Assembly: GCF_000143415.4 (NCBI RefSeq)
Contig: NW_003314263.1
Span: 4,413,008-4,460,507, forward strand
Origin: Selaginella moellendorffii
Lineage: Eukaryota > Streptophyta > Lycopodiopsida > Selaginellales > Selaginellaceae
DNA length: 47,500 bases
Direction of reading: 5' to 3'
The notes beneath the pieces were generated by a model. The model worked only from the letters and a program-made list of their open reading frames with translations, did not search any database and was not told where the DNA came from. Numbering within the stretch: position 1 is the stretch's first letter; every line of letters starts with the position of its first letter. The position numbers and the translations under genes are program-made. Below, piece after piece: positions 39,544 to 47,500 of the stretch.

Positions 39544-42500
39544 CTAGTCCTGGAGTAGAAGTGGACGTGGTCGTCTCGAGCGAATCATGTCGATGTCCAA
39601 GTCTCCCCCATGAGCTGATCTTAGAACAGAGTCTGGGGGGCGCCACTGCCAGCGAATCTCGCCACCTCCCAATTTGCCGAAGCATGGGAGCCACCTAGAT
39701 CTCCGCTCCTCGAGCTGCCTCGGTTTCGCCTGCTCTTTCAGGATGGTGTAGTGAAGACGCACCGCTGCAAGAGTGAGTCTCCACCATGATACCACCACTG
39801 CCGATATTCTCGCTTGCTACCCATCAAAGCGACAGTGGTTCCGTGCCTCCCAAAGTGCCTGCAGTCCTGTTGCCCTCCAAATGGACCAGCGCTCATGGCC
39901 CAACGCCTCCCAGATGGACATCCCAACTTCAGCCCCTGTCACGTCCCACCGGACTCGCATGTTCCATCGGTGCCGTCCGTAGCAGCGGATACGCCTCCAA
40001 GCTGGACCAATGGCTGGGCCTCTAGCTCCCTCAAACCAGTGGAGGATATCCCCACTCCGAGCCTCAAACTCTGGAATGTCGCCGAGTTCCTGCGTCGCCT
40101 TGAAGATCTGTCGCCAAACTTCTCTTGCCACGTCACATTCCCATAGGACATGTCGCGTTGTCTCCAGCTCGCCACACTCCTTACACCGTCGGCATGCTTC
40201 TTCCTGGAACCGCTGTCCTACCGGCAGCCCGTTATTTGCCACCAACCAAGAGGTGGCCTTGACTTTCTCCTGTACCGGTAGTTTCCAGAACGCAAGCGTG
40301 TTGCCCACCACCTGATTAGCTTCAACTCCTTGCTCGATCCATTTCTTCCAGAGCTTGGGGATCTCCCCTCGGGCCTCCTCCCTGCCGGTCAAGAGACCAT
40401 CCCTTGCTTCCTTGACGCCGAAGGAGAAGAAGCTTCTCGCTCCTCGTTTCCATGCTGCGGGGTCCCAATCTAGATCCTCGATGAGCTGCTGTCGCCACCA
40501 TCTAAGAATGCCTTCCCCCTCTAGTGCTGCCAACGATTGAACCACCACCGACTGCTTCGGAGCCTGTCGTATTACTCGAATCCTACCCTTGACCTCGTCA
40601 TCCGTCACCATCGGCATGACCTGTTCGTCCCCTGCTGGCAACAGCATGTCGCCTCTCAAGACTCGAAAAGGACGCCCAACATTTTGGTCTGGAGACACAA
40701 CGAACCATACCTCCACATCCCTGTCCTCCCAAGCTGGTGTTGGGGCCGTAAACGCCCGTGTCCAGGCCCCCAAGCTAACTCGTTCCCTATCTGGCTCCAC
40801 GTCCCGTTGCAGAGCCACAAAGTCTCCAGATTTGAGACAACGCCTAGGCCAGAGCTGCCCCTGCTTCGCCTCACTCACAGCTCTGATAATGCGAAGAAGA
40901 TCAAGGTGGACTTTCCTCCACCGTCCCGGGTTAAAGACCTGCATATGCCTCGTAGTCTTCCTCCTGTCCTTGTCCAGAACCCGCACCAGTTGCTTGAGAG
41001 TTCGGAAGCCTGCGCTATGTAGCTTTCTCCAGATTGTGTAGTGGTCCTCCCTGCCCAGCGTCCTGTCATCCAGTTTGAAGAGGTCGTTGAAGAACAGGGG
41101 CTGGTTCAGCCAGTCCTCCGCTCGCCCTAGCAATTCCCTGCTGACTGGAAACGCGCTCCATAACCGGAGAAACCCCTGGACTAGAGTGCCGCCCTTGACT
41201 ACTTGTTTCGGCCCCTCGGCAAAGAGCCAACGTGGATCTTCTTCCCACGGTCTTGCAGTGTTGTGCTTGGGCCGGATTGCCAACAAGTTCTGCCTAAACA
41301 TGAGTCTCCAAGGTTGATTACCTGGTTGAAGGCCCATGAGGAGGATTTTGTACCGTAGCGCCTTCGCCATGTTGCTTGGATCGATTACTCCAAGTCCTCC
41401 CAAGACTCGCGGACATGCTGTAGATTGCCACGCGACCTTGGCCATGCTCCTCCCTGTGACCAGAGCGCCCCGCCACAAATACTGACGGACCATCGTGCGT
41501 ACCTTTCTAAGAGTGCGTTCTGGAACAGGCCAGATGGAGAGGTGGTACCAGATGCCGGGCAGAATGATGCTCCTAGCGACCACCACTCTCGCTGGCAAGC
41601 CGAGTTTCCGGGGAGCCCACTTCTGGATTGACGTTCGTACCCGTCGGAGCAAGGTGTCATCCTGAAGTGCTGCACTGAACCGAGTACCAACCTGGATCCC
41701 CAGGTACCTAGCGTCTTCTCCTGGTTTGAGCCACTGGAAGCCGATGTCCTGCCCCCAAGATTCAATGCCTGGTCGCCCCCAATTTATGCCCACTGATTTG
41801 TTCCAGTTAATTGCTGCACCAGCCGCGAGGTTGAACGTCTCCAATGCCTTCTTAGCTGCATCCATGTTCTCCTTAGTCGCAAGTAGGAACAAGGCAGTGT
41901 CGTCCGCAAAAGCACCATCAAGGAGTTCCCGAGACACCCTTGTGGTTCCCGGAAGTTGCTGTCTCGCAGCTGGCAGTGTGAGTCCTTTAATGCGTCCGCC
42001 TTCCGCTAGAAACGTGCCCAGGGCCTCAGCCACAATCAGAAAAAGATAGGGTGCTAGTGGACACCCTTGGCGTACTGAACGTCCCAGCTGGAAACTCGGT
42101 CCCGTCTCTCCATTGATTGTGACTCTGCTTGCGGCTCCTCGGTACAGTAACGAAATCCTAGCGACCATCTCTCTCGGGATGCCGATCGTGTTCATGCACT
42201 CCTCTAGGAACCTCCAGTCCACCCGATCGTAGGCCTTCTCGAAGTCCAATAGCCATGCTGCAGTTTGTTGGTTAGAGATCTCTGCCCATCTCTGAGCCAG
42301 CAGGTACGTCCAGATGTTTTCTGCGATTTGCCGCCCTGGAACAAACCCTGTCTGCTGCTCCCGGATGATCAGCGGCATGACAGCTTGGAGCTTGAGGGTC
42401 ATTGCTTTGGCATAGACCTTGTAGGACGTGTTGAGCATGGTGATTGGCCTCCAATTCTTCAGCTCCTGCAGGTCCCCCCTCTTTGGAATAAGCGCAATCT

Positions 42501-43383
42501 GGCCCTCAAGGATCTCACGGGGCAAGGTCCCATCACGTTGAGCATCCCACCATGCTTGTAGCAGCAGCGGGCCTATGGTCTCCCAGTGCTCCTCGAAGAA
42601 AATGGGCAAGAGGCCATCGATACCTGGCTGCTTGTCATTGCTGAGCTTCCTGAGCGCTTCCCGAAGCTCCTCCAGTGTGAAGTCCGTCTTCAGTGAGTCG
42701 TGCCACTCATGCCGTATGCGAGATGAGGCGTAAATCCGGTCCAGTCTCGACTGGGAGGATACTGTCTGTCGCCTTGTAAAAGGGTGAGTGTGAGGTGCGA
42801 ATCCCGCAGCATGCTGAAGGTCCATGAGCCCCAGTATGTCCATGAGCTGACTCCATTGCTTCTGTTCACGTGGCTGAATTGTTACCTGCATACCCCTGCG
42901 ATCACAGACGTCCTCGACCATGTTGAAATCTCCCAGGACCAGCCATTCATCTGCTTGCCCCTGGGCAGACTGTAGCACACTCAGCCAGAATTCTGCACGT
43001 CTCCCTTTCTTCGTTGGTGCATAGACGTTGATTATCCCCACCCGTCCAAAGTGGAGGTGAAGGACAAGCAATTGAGCCTTTCCTGGGACGAGGACAAGGT
43101 GGTTTCGTACCTGAGCAGACCATTTGGTTGAGACTACCACTGCTGTGCCCCCTCCTGGTCTGGCCACTGCTTGCGTGGCCGGGTTCCACCAGAGCCGTCC
43201 CCTCATTCCAAAGGTGTAGTCTGGGGCCACAGTCATTTTGTGCTCTTGCAAGCATAGGATGTCGATATCTCCTTCTAAGCTGATCTCCCGGATGTGGGAC
43301 TTGAGCTGCGCCCTTTTGTTGAGTCAACTGCCGGTCCAGCTGAGTCCCCGGCAGTTCCAGGTGACGAGCGTGAGGGTTGTCAT
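39544..43383 (-). pseudogene. LINE ORF2: endonuclease, reverse transcriptase, zf-RVT; two stops
   Basis: The ATG at 43383 overlaps the ORF1 stop (ATGA). About 1279 codons with in-frame TGA (43324-43326) and TAG (39817-39819; the older copy at 5724 has Gln). The APE endonuclease start TLVTWNCRGL and the catalytic LGDFNMVEDV and RLDRIYAS are present, but the C-terminal SDH motif is absent; HEWHDSLKTDFTLEEL leads straight into the RT, so an internal part seems deleted. RT motifs: FEKAYDRVDW, RQGCPLAPYLF (about residue 433), FADDTALF (about 491). A zf-RVT finger (CRRCKECGELETTRHVLWEC) lies at about 1063. It would nick target DNA and copy the LINE RNA. Confidence 0.9.
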
Positions 43384-46300
43384 GGAGCCACGTACTTCCA
43401 AGAAAGTGAGGAGTTACGGGGTCTCGCCCTCCATTCTGTGGAGATGGTCCACACCGCAGTCATCTTCCCCCTGTGCTTCGTCCAGGAGAAGCCACGGACA
43501 GTGTACTTCGCAAAGCCCGTCCACTCAGTGATAGCACTCTCCATGCGTGTGTGGTAGTCTCCAATAGTGACGACCTCTGGGAAGGCTGTGATCCCGCGGC
43601 ACATCAGCCAGTCTCCCGCCTCTGTGGGACTTAATTCCCGCTTAGGGGGAATCCACCTGACCGCCATTCCTACTGTTCGAGGGAGGACCGGCTGGAAGCC
43701 ATCTCCTTCGACATCCGTAATAGGTCCCTCGAACAGTTTGGGCTGTGAGGATGAGCCCAAGAGTGGTGGGGCGACCGGGAAGCGAATGTGGGGAGCTTGG
43801 TCCGAAGGGCGTGCCTTCAAGATCCGCTCCTGCTCTGCAGGTAGCTCAAACGGCTTCTGGGATGCCAACCTGTTCCGCTTGACTGAGCAGGCCTCCTCCC
43901 GGTGTCCAGCACGCTGACAAAAGTTGCATCTAGGTTCTGAGTTCTCCGTTTGGATCCTGATATACTGGCCTAGCACTGCGATCTCTGTCGGGATTTCCGC
44001 CGGGGCTGACACGAAAACTTTGAGGCGGATGGGACCTAGAACACCCTCTGCTTCTACAGTGTCGAGGCCGGCCGCTATCTGGCCGATACTTCCTTCAACC
44101 AGCTCCTGTATCACCAATGTGATCCGCATTTCCATGGGAACGTCCCACAATGCAATGTTCACTGGAAAGCTCCCGCCCTTGAGACGAGCCTGGTCCTCTG
44201 CGGTGAACCTTGGGATCCATGGGTGGAATGACACCGCCCAATTCTCGTCAATGAGGCCATGCATGGCCTCCGCCTGAGACCGTGCCTCCTCTGTCTCAAA
44301 GACGACTGTGTAGCAGCCCTTTCCATGTGGCAGCATCATCTTCATGAGGATTCCCTGGCCTAGCGTTGCATTGATCCAATCGTTAGCCATGCGACCTGTT
44401 GGAAACTTCCCTCTGAAAACAGCGATCAGGGCCTTCTTGCGGAGTTCCTCTTCCTTCTCTGCTACTGCTCTTTGCAGAGTCTCAGCCAGCTTGACAGGGA
44501 CTGCCTTTCCTCTTGTGTCGTCGTGGATCAAGTCACTTCCGCCTTCCCCTGCTGCTGCCACCTTGTGGACTTCGGCCTGACCAGGTGTTCCCCAGTTCAC
44601 GTTATGTGAGGTGTGCTCCTTGTTAACATCACTGTTCCCGTCCGAGGAGTGCAGCGCTTCCACCACCTTTCTGCAGCCCCGAGTCTTCCTCACTCTCGAT
44701 TGGGCTTTTGCCACTTGCTCCGGGGTGTCAACCTCCTGGTTCTGGTGCACCCGAGACTCTGTCCTCTTGTCTGGCAGAGCGTGCTCCTCCTCGAGAAAGG
44801 CTTCAACTGTGTTTGTCCAGGCCGGGTCCTCCTTGGCAAGTCTCAGAGTTTTAAGCTTCCGCCGCGTTGCTCGCTTCACTTTCTTCTTCTCACGTTTGGT
44901 CTTCCTCTTGTTGAAGGCATCACGGTCCTGGAACTGAAGTGTGCCATCTGACTGTTCCTCCAGTGAGCGCTCCGTCTCTGGCTCCGTTTCTGGCTCTTCG
45001 AGTCCCTCTTCAACTGTTGGTGTTGGCATGGTATCCAACTTGCCACCTTGCTCTTGCGCCCATGCATCAAAGAGATCCGCTTGCTGTGTGACCACTGCCT
45101 TCGTGATTAACTCTTGAGCTTGACGCAGTGCAGGTCCCAACACGAGGTCCTCCCCCAAAGGGTTCAGGTCCAGCTCTCTGATTGTGCACATCAATGTTGA
45201 CTGGAGTTCTTTGCGTACTGGAAGCGGAGAACTTTGGATCCTTTCCTCAAAGTGGCGAGGGTCCCAGACCAGCATCCCTGCCTTGTCGAGTCGTGGGAAT
45301 GGAGAGGGAAGCGACTCCTTCTGCTCCTCATGTGGTGTTGTGGGAGAGTCCGGATCTGATTTCCTCACTTGTTGCAAGTGCGCAGGGTCCACCTGGTGTG
45401 TTTCCTCCTGTACTCTCGCATGTACTGGATCAGGGATGAGCCCAGCCACGTCTGCAAGAGTTTCAGGGTGGGACGAGGGGTTCCCACCAGCTGGGCATGA
45501 ACTTGATGCATTCCCATAAGCAGGGAGTGTGCCAGCTGCCCAGTCCTTCCGAGTCCTGAGGTTCTCTGTTAGAATTGCGAGAGCTGCACGACGTGCATCC
45601 CACAGAGAGATGTTCTCCACGTCTACCCCATCCTCTAGTTGGTGAGTTAGCTGCGAGACTTCTTGCTGGATTCGCTGTGCCGACTCTCGACACACCTGTT
45701 CCGTGAACTGCTCACTGTTCCAAAAGACTATACCACCGCTTGCAGGCTTCGGCAAGACCAAGTGTAGACAATCTGTGCTATCTCCACCCTGTCTCAAGTC
45801 CGTGCAGCGCCTCGTCACTGGGGGCTGTGGGCTGGATCGGGGCCTCACACTTGAGGAACGAGCTGGTGAGGCTGGGAGTGAAGCTCTGGGCTTGTTTGTC
45901 AGGTCCGACAAGCATCTGTGGGCAAACTTCAGTGTCCGAAGCGGCAGCTCCTTGTTCAGTCCTAGGACCACGGCTGAACGATCTGGCTCTCTGGAGATCT
46001 CTTGGCTTGGTTGTGCCTCTGAATGGGGGATTGTGAACTCACCTTCTAGTGAGGCTTCCATGTTGAGCCTGCAGGACAGAAGTGCACCGTCCTGTTTCCC
46101 TCTGTTTTTGGACGTTCTGGGTGGGGCAGACTTGAGTTCTCCTGTCCCACGTCCTGGCTTTGCTGCTGCTGCACGTGCTGCTGCTCTAGTGGTGACGCCT
46201 GCCCTGACCCTGGTGTGGCGCTCCTGTACTTCTGTGAGACATCCATCCCTGTGAGTCCCCTCGACGGCGAAAGTGCTTGGGATAATTCCCCGCAAGCCTT

Positions 46301-46745
46301 CCTGACTTGTAACTGGCCCGAGACCCTCACGAAGCTCCTGAACTCCAGCCAATGACCAAGCAAGTGGGTGAGGGGAGGTAGCTTCGTCCTCTCCACCACT
46401 CTCAATGGGCACCTCGTCTCTGGCTTGGCTTTTGCTTCCAGCTTGTTCCAGGACCTGGCCATCCCCCAGCCCTGAAACATCCACCACTTCTATCCCGTGG
46501 TTCTCATCTTGCTGGGTTGCTTCCTTGCGTGGCTTGCTTGCTGCCTTGCACAGCAATGTTCTGGCCGTTGATACAGAGGGCCCTTTCCTGTCCTGGCTTG
46601 CTGCTATACGTGTGCCAGAACCCCGACCTTGTAACAGGCCTCCTCGCGGGAGTCGAATGCTGAGGCCCCTACCTCGCCCTCCACGACCTTGAGAGCTCAG
46701 TTTGATGGGCGTGGATGCTGTGATTCCCCTGCGGCTGTTCTCCAT
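43380..46745 (-). CDS. LINE ORF1: RRM-like (DUF4283-type) and CCHC RNA-binding protein
   Basis: I choose the ATG at 46745 (MENSRRG); the frame is open 12 codons further with a TTG. About 1121 residues, uninterrupted. Residues 1-600 are disordered. A very basic patch (KRKTKREKKKVKRATRRKLK) sits near 45% of the length. A DUF4283-like segment (FRGKFPTGRMANDW ... CYTVVFETEEARSQAEAMHG ... PWIPRF) is at about 775-905, and a zinc knuckle CNFCQRAGHREEAC is at about 938. This is the plant L1 ORF1 layout; it binds element RNA. At over 1100 residues it is long for the family owing to the N-terminal disordered part. It ends in the ATGA shared with ORF2. Confidence 0.9.
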   Translation of the reverse strand: MENSRRGITASTPIKLSSQGRGGRGRGLSIRLPRGGLLQGRGSGTRIAASQDRKGPSVSTARTLLCKAASKPRKEATQQDENHGIEVVDVSGLGDGQVLEQAGSKSQARDEVPIESGGEDEATSPHPLAWSLAGVQELREGLGPVTSQEGLRGIIPSTFAVEGTHRDGCLTEVQERHTRVRAGVTTRAAARAAAAKPGRGTGELKSAPPRTSKNRGKQDGALLSCRLNMEASLEGEFTIPHSEAQPSQEISREPDRSAVVLGLNKELPLRTLKFAHRCLSDLTNKPRASLPASPARSSSVRPRSSPQPPVTRRCTDLRQGGDSTDCLHLVLPKPASGGIVFWNSEQFTEQVCRESAQRIQQEVSQLTHQLEDGVDVENISLWDARRAALAILTENLRTRKDWAAGTLPAYGNASSSCPAGGNPSSHPETLADVAGLIPDPVHARVQEETHQVDPAHLQQVRKSDPDSPTTPHEEQKESLPSPFPRLDKAGMLVWDPRHFEERIQSSPLPVRKELQSTLMCTIRELDLNPLGEDLVLGPALRQAQELITKAVVTQQADLFDAWAQEQGGKLDTMPTPTVEEGLEEPETEPETERSLEEQSDGTLQFQDRDAFNKRKTKREKKKVKRATRRKLKTLRLAKEDPAWTNTVEAFLEEEHALPDKRTESRVHQNQEVDTPEQVAKAQSRVRKTRGCRKVVEALHSSDGNSDVNKEHTSHNVNWGTPGQAEVHKVAAAGEGGSDLIHDDTRGKAVPVKLAETLQRAVAEKEEELRKKALIAVFRGKFPTGRMANDWINATLGQGILMKMMLPHGKGCYTVVFETEEARSQAEAMHGLIDENWAVSFHPWIPRFTAEDQARLKGGSFPVNIALWDVPMEMRITLVIQELVEGSIGQIAAGLDTVEAEGVLGPIRLKVFVSAPAEIPTEIAVLGQYIRIQTENSEPRCNFCQRAGHREEACSVKRNRLASQKPFELPAEQERILKARPSDQAPHIRFPVAPPLLGSSSQPKLFEGPITDVEGDGFQPVLPRTVGMAVRWIPPKRELSPTEAGDWLMCRGITAFPEVVTIGDYHTRMESAITEWTGFAKYTVRGFSWTKHRGKMTAVWTISTEWRARPRNSSLSWKYVAP

Positions 46746-46989
46746 GCTGCTGACAGGGGAGTGAGTACACAGCAGAAGCAAAAAAGGGGAACAATACTTC
46801 CCTGAATCTCACGGCGGATGCCCCCGCCGACGGTAGCAAGTGTGGGGAGATTGCACGCTCTCCCCTAAGCGCTCTTCTACCTCTGGCTGCGCCTCCGATC
46901 ACGGCAGCCATGGTATTGGGCGCTTTCCTCCACGTCCTCCCCAAAAAACGTCCAACATTAGGGTTTTTTGCGCGCGCGCACACAATATA

Positions 46990-47350
46990 CAATCCGGCGA
47001 GATCGCGGCGCCACTTTGTGCAATCCACATTCTCCGTGTGCTGTTGTCGAGACGGCGTGATCGAGAGCAAGGAGAGGAGGCAAGAGAATGAATTTTCATT
47101 CATTCGCGAGCGAGGGAGACGACAAGAGACAACCCGGTTTAGGGTTTAGGGTTTAGGGTTTAGGCGCGTTTAGGCGTTTAGGGTCAAAGACACCCCGCGG
47201 TGTTGCAATCCGGCGAGATCGCGGCACCACTTTGCGCAATCCACATTCTCCATGTGCCGTTGTCGAAACGGCGTGATCGAGAGCAAGTAGAGGAGGCAAG
47301 AGAATGAATTTTCATTCATTCGCGAGCGAGGGAGAAGACAAGAGACAACC
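46990..47350 (+). repeat. tandem repeat, about 216-bp unit containing telomere motifs
   Basis: 46990-47205 and 47206-47350 are near-identical in CAATCCGGCGAGATCGCGGC, GCAATCCACATTCTCC, GGCGTGATCGAGAGCAAG and GAATGAATTTTCATTCATTC. Between them lie TTTAGGG units (47137-47183), the TTTAGGCG variant and GGGTCAAAGACACCCCGCGG. The 17-bp LINE target is the first part of each unit: 46990-47006 is occupied (LINE attached) and 47206-47222 is an empty site. Confidence 0.88.
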
Positions 47351-47500
47351 CGAGACCGGTTTCGTCCTTTTTGGGACTCATCAGCCGGGTGTAGTCGTCT
47401 AACGTCTACCCTAACCCTAGCTCGGCGCCGGCTCTACTTATATTCTGGCTCTGTCACGTGGCGCGAGTCCGAGTGGCAGCCATGCGAAGTGCATGGCGGC
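47351..47500 (-). other. LTR- or promoter-like sequence
   Basis: On the minus strand an ATATAAGTAGAG TATA-like motif (near 47434-47446) is followed downstream by ACTACACCCGGCTGATGAGT and the GAATGAATGAAAATTCATTC palindrome of the tandem repeat. The arrangement resembles an LTR promoter with U5, but no TG...CA ends or coding region are visible before the window ends. Confidence 0.35.

Larger units (their letters stand above)
39436..46989 (-). mobile_element. full-length L1-like LINE (7.55 kb)
   Basis: Flanked by an exact 17-bp target duplication. On the minus strand: 5' UTR 46989-46746, ORF1 46745-43380, ORF2 43383-39544, 3' UTR 39543-39436. It ends ...ACACGTTCA with no poly(A) or simple-repeat tail, unlike typical plant L1 elements. 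A short GCGCGCGCGCACACA tract lies at the 5' edge (46969-46983). It is nearly intact: ORF1 is open and ORF2 has two nonsense codons. It is the youngest of at least six copies or fragments in this window and served as my reference for the others. Confidence 0.93.

Noticed and set aside
40537-41041. plus-strand ORFs of 150-161 codons
   Set aside because: Antisense to LINE ORF2; similar shadows occur at 7611-7931 in the older copy.
47480-47498. GCCATGC ... GCATGGC inverted repeat at the window end
   Set aside because: Seven-base arms of opposite polarity to the element palindrome; likely chance.

Overview
This window is transposon-dominated nuclear DNA from a land plant. Plant-type TTTAGGG telomere repeats occur as interstitial blocks, and the elements are plant-style L1-like LINEs (RRM-like plus CCHC ORF1; endonuclease-RT-zf-RVT ORF2) and Ty3 chromoviruses. 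Old copies carry many C-to-T/G-to-A stops, as expected of methylated heterochromatin. I cannot name the species; a non-seed plant is a guess. No rRNA, tRNA or CRISPR array was seen.

Layout. 1-606: LINE 3' fragment. 607-3830: AT-rich, gene-poor, with one decayed SWIM-like remnant. 3835-6341: decayed plus-strand LINE ending in a cluster of back-to-back LINE tails. 6342-9533 plus 21914-21990: one 5'-truncated minus-strand LINE, split by a 12.4-kb DNA transposon (9534-21913) with terminal inverted repeats and a short target duplication. 21991-23811: Ty3 gag-protease. 23812-27524: LINE fragments, telomere repeats and a nested 1.07-kb LTR element. 29641-32533: the only intact-looking host-type gene, a three-exon Crinkler/RHS-like P-loop NTPase with a PD-(D/E)xK-like C-terminus. 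33361-38610: LTR remnants and a decayed chromovirus pol. 39436-46989: a nearly intact full-length LINE with a perfect 17-bp target duplication. 46990-47500: tandem repeats containing telomere motifs.

The most unusual object is the 12.4-kb element. It carries a DUF7869-like transposase (minus strand, one in-frame stop) and, divergently, a long multi-exon gene that seems to join a ParB/sulfiredoxin-like domain, a basic/acidic disordered region, PT-rich repeats and an FCP1/SCP-type HAD phosphatase domain. About 23 copies of a 22-24 bp palindrome (half-site AATGGCRTG, its inverse CAYGCCATT) are scattered through it; only one weak look-alike was found outside. At least three copies make up most of the body of tiny 47-54 bp introns, ending 8-10 nt before the 3' splice site, and four more lie in open reading frame. 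This resembles an introner-like or binding-site family private to the transposon. A second theme is that the LINE repeatedly abuts the same 17-bp sequence beside telomere-like DNA, suggesting target-site preference.
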